From NCBI GenBank assembly GCA_037974665.1, contig CM075783.1, forward strand, positions 7,800,762 to 7,864,761: a stretch of 64,000 nt of DNA, given 5' to 3'. The stretch is from Ehretia macrophylla. Taxonomy: Eukaryota > Streptophyta > Magnoliopsida > Boraginales > Ehretiaceae. How positions within the stretch are numbered: position 1 is the stretch's first letter; each line of letters opens with the position of its first letter. Shown here one piece after another: positions 25,354 to 37,392 of this stretch. A program made the translations under genes and the position numbers. The notes below the pieces were generated by a model. That model was not told the DNA's origin and did no database searches. It saw only the letters and a list, made by a program, of their open reading frames with translations.

Positions 25354-26554
25354 GCGTCGGACCTCTGCTCAAATTTTGGGAATCAAAAATACACGTTCGT
25401 CGATATGGGGGAGCCTTTCTTGACTCTCTTTTATTTACATAACTCGTATTCATTTATGTCTGAGTAGATTGATATCAAGGATGAATATTGTAAATGATAA
25501 CATTTTAATATATGGTCTCGGATTTAGTTTATTCATTTCATATTGCAATGTATGGCTTGTTTTAATTCAGTATTTCATACGTAATACTTTTAAGTAGACG
25601 TTATGATTGCTTTACTTTTGTCACGCCCCAACTCGACCCCACCTACGACCAGTCAGGGCGCAACGGAATTTTGGCAGTATAACGACAGTAATAAAGACAC
25701 CGAGGCTCTAAACCAACCTCTCAGAACATTATACAATCAAACTCCTCAACGAAACAACAATCAATTCCTTAAAACCATTAACAACATACAACATAACCAT
25801 ATTATACAACAACCATTCTTAGACGATCCATTCATAGTTATATGCCTCCGTTCCAACATAATACCTTAACCTTAACATACATATCAAAATAGATTATAAC
25901 CCAACTTAGCAACCTAGATCATAACAAAAGAGACTACTAAGTTAGAATCATTTAGTTCATTATCTTTACTACAACTTATACATCATAAATTACAAGGAAA
26001 ATAAGAGACAACTAGTTTATTATACATAATAATAGAGTATACAACACCTCAAGCATCAATGACAAGACTCTGGCACATAGGACTCGTCCACATACGGCAC
26101 ATTATTCCCTTCTGGAGGCACACACCCGAAGTCTTGCGAAAGGACACCTATATGCATGCAATAATAGAGAGTGAGCTTATATAAATAAGCTCAGTGAGGA
26201 TCCGATAGATCTCTAACAGTATTTACTAAACCCCTTGCAAATGATCCTTTGAGCAAGTAAACACACAAATAAACATCAATAATCATTATAAATGCAATAA
26301 TAGTAATAACTGTAAACACACAATAAGGATACGATACTTTTACTGATGAAGCTCTATACACCAATTACATGCTCAATAACTCCTCCAAACTCAATGACAC
26401 AATTCCTGAGGTACCTTGGCCTAGACCCACACCCCATGGCCTTTCCGCCCATGCGAGATAGGGATTAGCCTTGATAACTGTGCCTGCAGCCCAGGATGCC
26501 TCTTGAGATGACACAACATTATCAAAGCTCACAACAATGAGACTCAACATAAAT

Positions 26555-26820
26555 AAATCGAGAGATCAGCAACGAAGGTGCCCGATTCCCGTAACCAATA
26601 ATCAATCAATAATCTGGGAGATCAGCAACGAAAGTGCCCGATTCTCATAATCAATAATCATCAGTATTCCGAGAAATCAGCAACGAAAGTGCCCGATTCC
26701 CATAATGAATAATCATGAGTATTTCGAGATATCAGCAACGAAAGTGCCCGATTTCTGTACTCAATAATCATCAATATTCCGAGAGATCAGCAACGAAAGT
26801 GCCCAATTCCCGTACTCAAT
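26555..26820 (-). repeat. Five tandem ~55-bp repeats in the 3' LTR
   Basis: Units start near 26559, 26615, 26670, 26725 and 26780. Each has GAGATCAGCAACGAAAGTGC then CCGATTCCC and an AATCAATAATCA spacer. GGGA(G)ATC and GATTCCC-like ends of a unit can pair. The partner LTR has three units and the solo LTR at 10890 has one. Confidence 0.8.
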
Positions 26821-26863
26821 AATCATCAATATAACATCAATATTTAATTAAACAACAAACAAC

Positions 26864-26896
26864 TAAGTTAGATGACAAAGTAGGCCATCCAACTTA
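26864..26896 (-). other. Stem-loop with AAAGTAG loop (gag-only element, 3' LTR)
   Basis: TAAGTTAGATGAC and GCCATCCAACTTA pair at 11 of 13 positions around AAAGTAG. Confidence 0.65.
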
Positions 26897-28272
26897 ACAT
26901 GCATGAAACACATAATCTAACCCTAGTCTAACCATTAACAACTCACAATTCAATCACTCAAACCACACCCAATCAACTAAAGGCATAATTTAACGTTTTA
27001 AAGAAAGACAACCTAAACTTCAAATATTCATATCTTACATTCTACTAATCCAAACAACTCCAAATCAGTTTCTATCACTCACCAATTCAATCAACTACAT
27101 TAGCCCCCTCGGAAACCAACCAAAACACATCGAAGTCATGCCCAATAACCATAAAACCCTAGTGTGTCATGGTTGAAATTTCTGGATTTTAGCACTGACC
27201 TCGCAATAGAAAATTCGGCATTACAACGGCGCTACCACGTAATTATCAAACTTTTAGAAATCGACAGCAATCGATTTCAACCAATACAACTCAAGATAAT
27301 CAAGAAATGGCAAATAACTCAACTTTAAATACCCGAAAATAAATAATTATGCTACATCGGTTCAAATCTCACAAGAATACATATAAACGATCCCTAGCAT
27401 GCATGGAGCAATAATCTAACTTCAAATTAACATTCTAACGGTTTAATAATTACTTATACGCATAAACACAAAATATGAGTTTTGAGATCTATAATTTTTC
27501 TCTTACCTTTGATGTGTTATGAAGCTAGAAAGATGCTCAATGGATGCTCAAGAGGTGGAATCAAGCTTTGGTTGATGAAGTTTGGCCTTTAATTGCAACT
27601 TTTACTAAAAAATTTGCTTTGAAAAAATGTTGAAAAACTCCTCAAGGAAGGCTATGGAGTTTCGGCCATGTGAGTGAGAAATGAGTATGTTTTGAGTTAT
27701 TTTGTGAGCAATATTGATATATTATGCATAAATAAGCTTGGTCAAATAAAATAGTAAAAGTCAAAGTTAGCATTTTTTTTGTATTTCTAGTCCTTTAATT
27801 CATTTTAGCTATTTCTTGCTCAAACTAATTATGCAACTCCTAAGATATCTCAAGTCAGTTATTTTTAGGTGCCAAGAAGTTTTACATCCAAACAATTTCA
27901 CCCGAGTCGGATTAATACTCGATTTTCGCAAAAGTCGGTGTAAAAATCCTAATAAATTCCTAAGCCGATTTAAAAATTGTTTTCAACAAACACAGGTCTA
28001 TTAAAGTCCAAGGACTAGGTCTAGAAGGATTAAAAAGACCAGTTTCAAAATTTTAGCGGACATGTTTCGAAAATACTATTCACTAAAAGTCAACGATAAA
28101 ATTTCAGACTCTGTTTTTGATGAAAATTTCATGAATGCACATTTAGCTTGTTCTTGGAGTATTAATATCAAAATTATCACATTCTAAGTCAAATAGCACA
28201 TAAACAGGTCAATTCATGCAAAACGAGAATAAACATGCAAAACGTGACAGGATATAAAAGTGGGGTTTCACA

Positions 28273-28292
28273 TTCTCCCCTCCTTAAAACAA
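28273..28292 (-). promoter_or_regulatory. Polypurine tract of the gag-only element
   Basis: The minus strand reads TTTTAAGGAGGGGAGAA directly before the 3' LTR, as in the Tekay-like element. Confidence 0.7.
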
Positions 28293-28329
28293 TTGCGGCC
28301 TCGCAATTCTTCACTCAAGTACTACTGGC

Positions 28330-28745
28330 TCAAACATACGGAATGAAAGACCGAAATCAAATTCTGAATACCAACTAAGTATACCAACTAGGAATACTGA
28401 ACAAGAAGCTTGAATAGAAACGTTGAATAAGAACACCGACTAAGACTTCCGGATAAGAATCTCAAATATTTACTGAAGAAAATGCCAAACATAGATCCTG
28501 TAATAGAGCACCAACCAGGAATACCAAGTAAGAGCTTCAACCAGATCACCGAACGAGGATACCAAATAATAATCCCAATATAAGAACTCCAGATAATACC
28601 GTATCAGAATTCTACATAAGAATACCGCATAGAAAATACCATAGAAGATGTCCAAAGAAGTATGCTGAATAAGAATCCCCATACAAAAATCTCAAGGAAG
28701 AATGCCGTATAAAATCACCAAATAAGAATCCCAATAATCAATGTA
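28330..28745 (-). repeat. Degenerate ~20-bp repeat tract replacing pol
   Basis: About 415 bp built of loose variants of AAGAATACCGAATA and AAGAATCCCAATA at roughly 20-base spacing. It has no resemblance to protein-coding sequence, and the short minus-strand frame inside (28470-28682) looks like chance. It lies where protease to integrase should be. Confidence 0.6.
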
Positions 28746-30231
28746 TAGTCATAAAGTAGCTTGACCCCTAATCGGAATTCCATATACCTCAGCGTAACAT
28801 ACTACTCAGTCGCCAACTGATATGATGCACATGCTAACTTTAATCGTATAAGGCAAACTCTCTACTCACATTTAGCACGTTGCACTCAAAGAGATATGAT
28901 ATTTAATTGGTTGTGGATAAGTAAGTAACCTTTCACCACTGCTGTCGCCTCTAGCAATTCCTCCAAGTCCACTGCGTAGGCTCGAGCTTGAGCCCGCTGC
29001 TGCTGAGGTGTACTGCTTGTAGGTCCACCCAGATAACCCTGGACTGCTGGCTGACCAGTCGAACCCTGATACTTGGGGCAATCCCTCGCCCGGTGTTGGT
29101 TGCTGCCACAACCTAAACACGTCCTTGCCTTTCTCCGACAGTCGGCCTCCATATGGCCCTTACATTTACAATAAACACACTGCAGCATCGAAGCACTGAC
29201 ACTGCCTCCTAAAGAACCAGAAGCTGAATAAGCAGCTGAACCAGCCTGTTGCTGAGGTCTAACAACACTAGTCCAGTATTGACCCTGAGATTGGGTCAGC
29301 CTGTACTGCGGCTGAGCCTGATAAGACCCCTGCTGAAACTGAGGCCGATAGTAACCCTACTGACCTTGATGTCCGAAAAAACCTTGCTGCACTGGCGGCC
29401 TGTACACAACCTGCTATACGGGAGACCTATACACTCCCTGCTGACCCTGAGGCTGAAATGGCCTCTAGCGAGGCTGGCTAGATACAATCTGCTCCCCCTT
29501 TCTCTTTTCCAGTCTAGAAGCTACATCAAAGGCCTCCGTAAGTATATCATACCGATTCAGGGCCATCGCATCCTGAATCTCGGGCGTCAACCCTAACATG
29601 AACCTACGAGTCTTACGTTCCTCATCAGCCACATACTCTGGTGCATACCGGGATAACCTAGTGAAAGTGGCCTCATACTGAGCCACTGAACCATCTCCCT
29701 GTACTAAGGTTAGAAACTCTGCCTCTCTCTACTCCCTCGCGATTCTCGGGACATACTTTGCCCGGAAAGCAGAAAGGTACCCCAAACATACGGAATACCC
29801 TGAGTCGCCCAACTAGTTCTTACCGTGCGCCAACATTCTTCTGCCTTATCATCCAGCAAGTACACGGCAAAGGAGACCTTCTGCTCATCGATATAATCAA
29901 GAGGATCATAAATCTTCTCCACCTTACTAATCCACGCTTCAGCCTTCCGATCATGGGGTTCCCCTTGAAATCTAGGTGGATGATACCCTAAGAACTCTTT
30001 TAGGGTACCATGCCCGTGGTTTCCACCCTGGACATTCAACAACTGAGCCTGCCAAGCCTGAGTCTGGGCAGCCTGCCCTGTTATCAACTGTACATGTCAG
30101 GCCACTAACTCAGCAATCCTATCCATAGCTGCCCCCAAACGATCATTACCCCTATCACGGCTCGGTGCCGCACTACCAGGAGTCTCATCTACTACCTCGG
30201 GCCTACCTCTAGTCCTTGGTCTACCGACCAT
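28746..30231 (-). pseudogene. gag: gag and protease remnant of the gag-only element
   Basis: Begins at 30231 (MVGRPRTRGRPEVVDE). It has an in-frame stop at 30097, a capsid domain (GYHPPRFQGEPHDRKAEAWI; VAQYEATFTRLSRYAPEYV) broken by a frameshift near 29720-29740, a Q/Y/P-rich linker with stops near 29465, 29410 and 29355, then two good zinc knuckles (C-VY-C-KCKG-H-MEAD-C and C-LG-C-GSNQ-H-RARD-C). Beyond the knuckles, 28890-28760 resembles the start of protease in the Tekay-like element by DNA sequence, but the active-site block is missing. Not functional as it stands. Confidence 0.8.
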
Positions 30232-30490
30232 TCTACTAATCAAAGAGTTAGCATAGGTTATAGAACGTAAACAGGTTATAAACAACTATTAACACATAAA
30301 CAACAAACTCATATAAAACACATAAACAAATTGATCACATAATCACATAAGCACTAAATCACATAATCACTTAATCACTTAATCATTTAATCATATTAAC
30401 ACATATTTCACTTTTCTTTCACTTCATACATACTTGCTTGATTGAACCACTACCCACATTTCGAGGATACCCCGGCTGACAACTAATGAA

Positions 30491-30502
30491 GCTCTGATAT
30501 CA
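30491..30502 (-). promoter_or_regulatory. tRNA-Met primer site of the gag-only element
   Basis: The minus strand reads TGATATCAGAGC, 11 of 12 matches to the initiator tRNA-Met site, five bases from the 5' LTR. Confidence 0.8.
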
Positions 30503-31439
30503 CTTAATGTCACGCCCCAACTCGACCCCACCTACGACCAGTCAGGACGCAACAGAATTTTGGCAGTATAACGACAGTAATAAAGACACCGATGCTCTAA
30601 ACCAACCTCTCAGAACATTATACAATCAAACTCCTCAACGAAACAACAATTAATTCCTTAAAACCATTAACAACATACAACATAACCATATTATACAACA
30701 ACCATTCTTAGACAATCCATTTATAGTTATACGCCTCCGTTCCAACATAATACCTTAACCTTAACATACATATCAAAATAGATTATAACCCAACTTAGCA
30801 ACCTAGATCATAACAAAAGAGACTACTAAGTTAGCATCATTTAGTTCATTATTATTACTACAACTTATACATCATAAATTACAAGGAAAATAAGAGACAA
30901 CTAGTTTATTATACATAATAATAGAGTATACAACATCTCAAGCATCAAGGACAAGACTCTGGCACATAGGACTCGTCCACATACGGCATATTATCCCCTT
31001 CTGGAGGCACGTACCCGAAATCTTGCGAAAGGACACTTGTATGCATGCAATAATAGAGAGTGAGCTTATATAAACAAGCTCAGTGAGGATCCAATAGATC
31101 TCTAACAGTATTTACTAAACTCCTTGGAAATGATCCTTTGAGCAAGTAAACACACAAATAAACATCAATAATCATTATAAATGCAACAATAGTAATAATT
31201 GTAAACACACAATAAGGATACGATACATTTACTGATGAAGCTCCATACACCAATTCCATGCTCAACAACTCCTCCAAACTCAATGACACAATTCCTGAGG
31301 TACCTTGGCCTAGACCCACACCCCATGGCCTTTCCGCCCATGCGAGATAGGGATTAGCCATAATAATTGTGCCCGCAGCCCAGGATGCCTCCCTAGGTGA
31401 CACAACATTATCAAAGCTCACAACAATAACACTCAACAT

Positions 31440-31600
31440 AAATAAACCGAGAGATCAGCAATGAAAGTGCCCGATTCCCATAATCAATAACCAATCAAAA
31501 ATCTGAGAGATCACCAACGAAGGTGCCCGATTCCCATAATCAATAATCAATCAATAATCTGAGAGATCAGCAACGAAAGTGCCCGATTCCCATACTCAAT
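31440..31600 (-). repeat. Three tandem ~56-bp repeats in the 5' LTR
   Basis: Units near 31448, 31505 and 31561, same consensus as the five-unit array at 26555-26820. Confidence 0.8.
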
Positions 31601-31654
31601 AATCATCGATATAACATCAATATAACATCAATATTTAATTAAACAACAAACAAC

Positions 31655-31687
31655 TAAGTTAGATGACAAAGTAGGCCATCCAACTTA
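31655..31687 (-). other. Stem-loop with AAAGTAG loop (gag-only element, 5' LTR)
   Basis: Same sequence as the stem-loop of the partner LTR: arms TAAGTTAGATGAC and GCCATCCAACTTA, loop AAAGTAG. Confidence 0.65.
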
Positions 31688-33661
31688 ACATGCATGAAAC
31701 ACATAATCTAAGCCTAGTCTAACCATTAACAATTCACAATTCAATCACTCAAACCACACCCAATCAACTAAAGGCATAATTTAACATTTTAAAGAAAGAC
31801 AACCTAAACTTCAAATATTCATATCTTACATTCTACTAATCCAAACAACTCCAAATTAGTTTCTATCACTCACCCATTCAATCAACTACATTAGCCCCCT
31901 CGGAAACCAACCAAAACACATCCAAATCATACCCAATAACCCTAAAACTCTAGTGTGTCATGGCTGAAATTTTTGGACTTTAGCACCGACCTCGCAATTG
32001 AAAATTCGGCATTACAAAGGAGCTACCACGTAATTATCAAACTTTTAGAAATTGACGGCAATCGATTTCAACCAATACAACTCAAGATAATCAAGAAATG
32101 GTAAATAACTCAACTTTAAATACCCGAAAATAAAAATTTATGCTACAACGGTTCAAATCTCGCAAAAATACATATAAACGATCCCTAGCATGCATGGAGC
32201 AATAATCTAACTTCAAATTAACATTCTAACGGTTCAATAATTACTTATACGCATAAACACAAAATATGAGTTTTGAGATCTAGAATTTTTCTCTCACCTT
32301 TGATGTGTTATGAAGCTAGAAAGATGCTCAATGGATGCTCAATAGGTGGAATCAAGCTTTGGTTGATGAAGATTGGCCTTTAATTGTAACTTTTAATGAA
32401 AAATTTGCTTTGAAAAAATGTTGAAAAACTCCTCAAGGAAGCCTATGGAGTTTCAGCCATGTGAGTGAGAAATGAGTGTGTTTTGAGTTATTTTGTGCGA
32501 AATATTGATATATTATGCATAAATAAGCTTAGTCAAATAAAATAGTAAAAGTCAAAGTTAGTATTTTTTTTGTATTTCTAGTCCTTTAATTCATTTTACA
32601 TATTTCTTGCTCAAACTAATTATGAAACTCCTAAGATATCTCAAGTAGGTTATTTTTAGTTGACAAGAAGTTTTACAATCAAGTAATTTCACTCGAATCG
32701 GCTTAAAACTCAATTTTTTTAAAAGTCGGTGTAAAAATCCTAATAAATTCCTAAGCCGATTTAAAAATTGTTTTCAACAAACACAGGTCTATTAAAGTCC
32801 AAGGACTAGGTCTAGAAGGATTAAAAAGACCAGTTTCAAAATTTTAGCGGACGTGTTTCGAAAATACTATTCACTAAAAGTCGATGATAAAATTTTTGAC
32901 TCCGTTTTTTATGAAAATTTCATGAATGCACATTTAGCATGTTCTAGGAGTATTAATATCAAAATTATCACATTCTAAGTCAGACAGCACATAAACAGGT
33001 CAATTCACGCAAAACGAGAATAAACACGAAAAACGAGACAGGATAGAAAAGTAGGGTTTCACAACTTTCGCTTCATAAATATTATACTTGTAGTTAATAT
33101 TATGAGTGTTTTACTTTAGTGCCATATAATTGTTTTAATCATGAGTCTATAGGTTGTACTATAGGCTCCATGAAATTATAGGTTGTATCATAGTTTCTAT
33201 CTGTAAGGTTAATTCCTTAGTTTAGTTTGTCTTGTTGTACTTGGTTAAAATAAGCTAAGTAGATTAACTAGGTCTATAGCTTTTAGCTTAACCAGGTGTA
33301 TGCTTGTAGCTTAAGCCCTTGCAGAATTAGATAAACTAGATATCGAACCTATATTAATTGCCTCATTTACATGTTCAAATCCCTAGATCACCACCTCTCG
33401 TATTCCACTAATACTTAGTATAACTCAGATAATTTAGTTAGTTTAATTTAGTTTACATTTCTCGCATGTTACTCAAACTCACCTTGCGATTTGTCACTTA
33501 AGCGCTTTAACACTTTTACACTATTTCACTAACTTAAATTAGCGAGCTTCCTTGTGGTACGATTTCGCACTCATAGCACACTACACTATGAAGATCTGAG
33601 CACTTGCAGGTATTTTAACTTGGTTTATTTTGCGCACAATTTAACGCACAACCCGATTGCA

Positions 33662-34990
33662 TCAGAACCCTCATCGAGCCAGCTAGCTCTTCAAGTTCTA
33701 AAACAATCGAACAGTAATTCTGATTGTGAATCCACATCTTCCCAGAATTCAAAAGTTAACATCAATAGAATTTCTTTTCCTGACACAAAGAATTTATATC
33801 CCAAACCTTCACCTCCAGATCTTCAATTTGAAGAATCCCATTCTCAGAAAGCCTATTCAGGATCGCAAGTATATGAATGGAACATAGATGGTATGTCAGA
33901 ATACCAAATACTCAATGTTACCAAACAGATTATCATTATTGGTAATATTTATAAGCAAGCTATTTTAGAACGAGCAGCCACCAGAAATATTATCATTGGT
34001 TTTAATGGCCAACTCAAAGGATGGTGGGATGATCACATCAGTGAATCCACCAAAACCAGTATACTTGACATAGTAAAAACCAATGATAAAGGAGAACCCA
34101 TTGTCAATGAACATGGCCAAACAGAGTCTTGTACTCTTTCAGCCTTAGTTTACGATATCACCTACCATTTTGTTGTTGATCCTATAGTTTATCAAGAGTG
34201 AACATCTGAAATTCTTTAGAATCTTAGATGTCGAACTCTCCAAGACTTCCGATGGTATAAGGATGTCTTTCTCAGTAAACTATACCAAAGATTTGACAAT
34301 AACGCCAGTAATTGGAAATAAAGATTTTTATCTGGACTTCCAAAGTTATTTGCTCAGCAGGTGAAAGAGGCCCTTTCACTTGAATTCCCAAGATTAGATT
34401 ATGATCTTATGACTTATGATGACATCATAAGCCATATCAACAAGACTGCTTTGAAGATTTGCACTGATCTTCATTTCAAAGCACAATTGAAAAAACAGTC
34501 TTCCAGAAAAAAATTAGGAAATTGGTGTGAACAGCATGGCATGGAACGCATCTAGACACTACATACTCAGAAATCACATAAATCCATAATTTCGTCCAGA
34601 AAATACAAGAGTCATTATAAAACTCTTGGATAGAACTATAAGAAACAGTACGGTGATAAACCATACAATAAAAAGAAACATTACCAGAAGTTTCCACAAA
34701 GGAATTGGAAACCCAAATATAATAAACATAATAACAGACAGCAGAAATCCACAGGCTGTTATAAATGTGGTAAAACATGACACTTTGCAAAACATTGCGG
34801 AGTCAGATCACTAATTCAATCATTAGAATTAGATGAAGAAACAAAGAACAAAATATTCCAGTCCATTGATGATTATGAGTCATCCAGTTCTTCATCAGAC
34901 TTTCCTGACGAAGATAATATCAACCAGATTGGAATAGACTGCTATTCCAGTAGTTCATTCAATTCTGACCCAGAATGTGCAGGTCCCTGA
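33662..34990 (+). pseudogene. Pararetrovirus capsid region with zinc knuckle, broken
   Basis: Open from 33662 to 34198 with a serine-rich start; the apparent upstream ATG at 33554 belongs to the Athila LTR. Stops follow at 34199, 34219 and about 34319. The reading continues 34361-34555 and on to a CCHC knuckle at 34757-34798 (cysteines and histidine all present, but an in-frame TGA sits just before the histidine), then an acidic serine-rich tail (about 34850-34970). The knuckle followed by an acidic tail is typical of caulimovirid capsid proteins, which package the viral DNA. Confidence 0.72.
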
Positions 34991-36048
34991 AAAGGAGCAT
35001 GTTTCTGTTAGAAAGGACATAATGTTCTCATAGATTCTCATAGTCTTATGATCGATATGATCTGTAAGATTGATGACCCAGAAGAGAAGCAAGTTTACCT
35101 TCTCAAACTCAATGAGCTTATGGATCAAAAAGAGGAAATAAGACCTCTATCCATAACAAATCAAATTGAGACTAAGAATACAAATTACTCTGATGTTCTC
35201 TCTCTCTTCCAGAGAAAGAGATCAACCAGTTGAAAATTGAGATTCAACAACTCAGAAAAGAGCATGGTCAAGAGATTGATAATCTCAGAGTTGATCATGA
35301 ACAACTCCATCAAGAAGTTCTACTTCTGCAAGTAGAAAGTCATCTTGATCAACAAGAGCATCCTTTCCAGGATGAACAACTTGATAAAAAGACTCAGATT
35401 GCTATTGGCAAATTGAAAGAAGAAGAAGTAGGTGCTTCAATTCCCCCTGATAGCTACCTTAATCTTCTTAACAGAATCATGTACCAGAAATGGTATGTAC
35501 AGTTAACCATCAAGATCAATGATTTCAAATTTGAAACCATTGCTTTATTAGACTCATGTGCATATATGAATTGCATCTAAGAAGGTCTAATTCCTACCAT
35601 ATTTTTTGAGAAAACCAAAGAGAAGCTTTTCACAACTGACTCTACCAGACTCCAGATTAGGTACAAATTACCTAATGCACATGTTTGCAACAAAGGTGTT
35701 TGTTTCCAAACCAGTTTATTCTTATCAAATAATTAAATTCCCAAGTCATTCTCGGGAATCCCTTCCTTCAGCAGTTATTTCCCATGACTGTTACAGAACA
35801 AGGAATTTCTACCAGTGTTTTAGGAAAACCAATTCTATTTGAGTTTTTTTATCCTTCACAAAGAAGAGATATTAACTCAATCCAGAGAAAGGAAAACCAG
35901 ATCAATTTTCTTAAACAAGACATTCAGAGGCTTAGGATTGATAAGCAGATTGCTAAACAGCAGAAGCCCATCCAAGAATTCTAGACTAGACTTGAAAAAG
36001 AAGTCTGTTTAGAACTTCTTACGACCTTTTTGGGCCAGGAAAAAACAT
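34991..36048 (+). pseudogene. Pararetrovirus linker and aspartic protease region, broken
   Basis: Glutamine- and leucine-rich, coiled-coil-like sequence (35048-35420, split by a stop and frame change near 35231) leads to a protease block at about 35545-35580. The catalytic triplet there reads D-S-C rather than the D-S/T-G of retropepsins, and a TAA follows at 35578. A further Q/K-rich stretch runs to 35982. Proteolysis of the viral polyprotein would not be possible from this copy. Confidence 0.65.
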
Positions 36049-37392
36049 TCAGTCTCTCTTCCATATAAGAAAGGCTTTTTAGAAAAGAATATTCCTACTT
36101 GGGCTAGGCCCATCCAGATGAACCAGGAATATTTAACTCTTTGCAAAAAAGAGATCCAGAGTTTATTAGATAAAAAGCTTATCCGACCCAGTAAAAGCCT
36201 GTGGCCGTGTGCAGTCTTTTATGTTAATAATCATTCAGAACAGGAATGAGGAGTCCCTCATTTAGTTATCAATTATAAACCTTTAAACAAGGTTTTACAG
36301 TAGATCAGATATCCAATCACAAACAAGAATGATCTCCTTAAGAGATAACACCAGGCCCATGTCTTCAGTAAATTTGACATGAAATCAGGATTTTGGCAAA
36401 TCCAAGTTCTCGAATCAGAAAGGTACAAAACAACATTCACTGTTCCATTTGGACAATATGAGTGGAATGTTATGCCTTTTGGGCTCAAGAATGCACCTTC
36501 AGAATTCCAAAATATTATGAACCAGATTTTCAATCAGTTCACCAATTTTACTATTGTTTATATTGATGATGTTTTAGTCTTCAGTAATGACATTCATCAG
36601 CATTGGAAACACTTGCATATTTTCCTCAAAGCCATTAAGGAACATGGTCTTGTGGTTTCTGCCCCCAAAATTTGTCTTTTCCAGACAAAAATCAGATTTC
36701 TTGGATATATGATTTCCTTTGGGAAAATCACTCCCATCCAAAGAACACTTGATTTTGCAGAAAAATTTCCAGACATTTTAAGAGAAAAAACACAGTTGTA
36801 GAGATTTTTAGGATCTCTTAACTATGTTGCAGACTTTTATCCTGGCATTCACCACCTTTGCAAACCATTGTTTGAACGTCTCAAAAAGAACCCTCCAGCT
36901 TGGTCTGATATCCACACCAAAGTTGTTCAGGCAATCAAGAGACAAGTTAAAATACTCCCGATTTTGACTTTATATCAACCAGACACCCCAAAGATAGTTT
37001 AGACCGATGCCTCTGAATTAGGGTTTGACGGTATTTTAAAACAAAATTTTGAAGGAAAAGAACACATAGTTCTATTCCATTCAGGAACACGGGATAAAGC
37101 CCAGTAGAACTATTCAACAGTCAAAAAAGAAATTTTGTCCATTGTCAAATGCATTTCAAAATTTCAAGATGACTTGTTAAACCAAAAATTCATAGTACGT
37201 GTTGACTACAAGTCAATCAAAGATGTACTAACCAAAGATGTTAAGAACATTGCATCCAAATAGATATTTTCCAGATGGCAAGCCATTCTTTCCATTTTTG
37301 ATATTGATATTGAGTATATCATGGGAGATGATAATTTTATCCCTGATTTTCTAACAAGAGAATTTTTAATAGGCCATGTGCCAATCACATAG
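36049..37392 (+). pseudogene. Pararetrovirus reverse transcriptase and RNase H, broken
   Basis: RT is recognised by FDMKSGFWQIQV, VMPFGLKNAPSEFQ and the active site YIDDVLVFS (near 36560), followed by the FLGSLNYVADFYPG junction and an RNase H with TDASELGFDGIL and FHSGTRDKAQ. In-frame stops lie at 36247 (TGA), 36301 (TAG), 36346 (TAA), 36799, 37000, 37105 and 37261 (all TAG); a TAG at 37390 may be the natural end, as the inverted copy has it too. The YIDD residues are intact. RT and RNase H would copy the pregenomic RNA into viral DNA. Confidence 0.88.

Larger units (their letters stand above)
25619..28272 (-). repeat. 3' LTR of the gag-only element
   Basis: TGTCACGCCCCAACTCGACC to GGGGTTTCACA, 2654 bp. 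It is about 100 bp longer than its partner mainly because it has five rather than three copies of a 55-bp repeat. Confidence 0.9.
25619..33063 (-). mobile_element. Non-autonomous gag-only chromovirus-like element nested in the Athila LTR
   Basis: Bounded by perfect ACTTT duplications (25614-25618, 33064-33068), with LTRs at 25619-28272 and 30508-33063 and only 2.2 kb between them. The 5' end (right side) has a good tRNA-Met primer site; the 3' end has a polypurine tract. Gag and a scrap of protease are present, while RT, RNase H and integrase are absent and a degenerate repeat tract stands in their place. It would depend on pol from a relative. LTRs are close to each other apart from repeat-number differences. 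Confidence 0.9.
30508..33063 (-). repeat. 5' LTR of the gag-only element
   Basis: TGTCACGCCCCAACTCGACC to GTAGGGTTTCACA, 2556 bp, next to the ACTTT duplication. A minus-strand promoter core is likely near 32505-32535 (TTTGACTAAGCTTATTTATG), the same wording as in the solo LTR at 45604. Confidence 0.9.
1..33661 (+). mobile_element. Athila-type Ty3/gypsy retrotransposon, decayed and repeatedly interrupted; left end outside window
   Basis: The element carries, in order, an LTR, an Athila-style primer site (TTTTTGGCGCCATTGTC), gag, protease, RT, RNase H, integrase, a long non-coding 3' region and a second LTR. The two LTRs share clearly matching sequence: 1-208 matches 25454-25618 plus 33069 onward, and 2493-3039 matches 33106-33661. 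The body is split by insertions at 209-2487, 7279-21255 and 25619-33063, each with a 5-bp target duplication. Every gene is broken by stops or frameshifts, so it is not autonomous. The right LTR stops exactly where pararetrovirus sequence starts, so it probably inserted into that virus copy; the duplicated target would be TCAGA (33662-33666). Clade call rests on the primer site and the gag and RT style. Confidence 0.86.
24536..33661 (+). repeat. Right (3') LTR of the Athila element, split by the element at 25619-33063
   Basis: The LTR is 24536-25618 plus 33069-33661, about 1.68 kb once the insertion and one copy of ACTTT are removed. It holds a TATA box at 25018, a 31-bp repeat array at 25146-25353, and the same 3' end (TTTAACGCACAACCCGAT) as the left LTR. 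Confidence 0.8.

Noticed and set aside
26555..26820. CRISPR-like array
   Set aside because: The repeats are contiguous 55-bp tandem units in a plant LTR, without unique spacers or cas genes.
28470..28682. Minus-strand 70-codon frame in the gag-only element
   Set aside because: It reads across the degenerate repeat tract and has no pol similarity.
33554..33661. ATG at 33554 as the start of the pararetrovirus capsid gene
   Set aside because: This part is Athila LTR sequence, matched at 2945-3039; the open frame only crosses the junction by chance.
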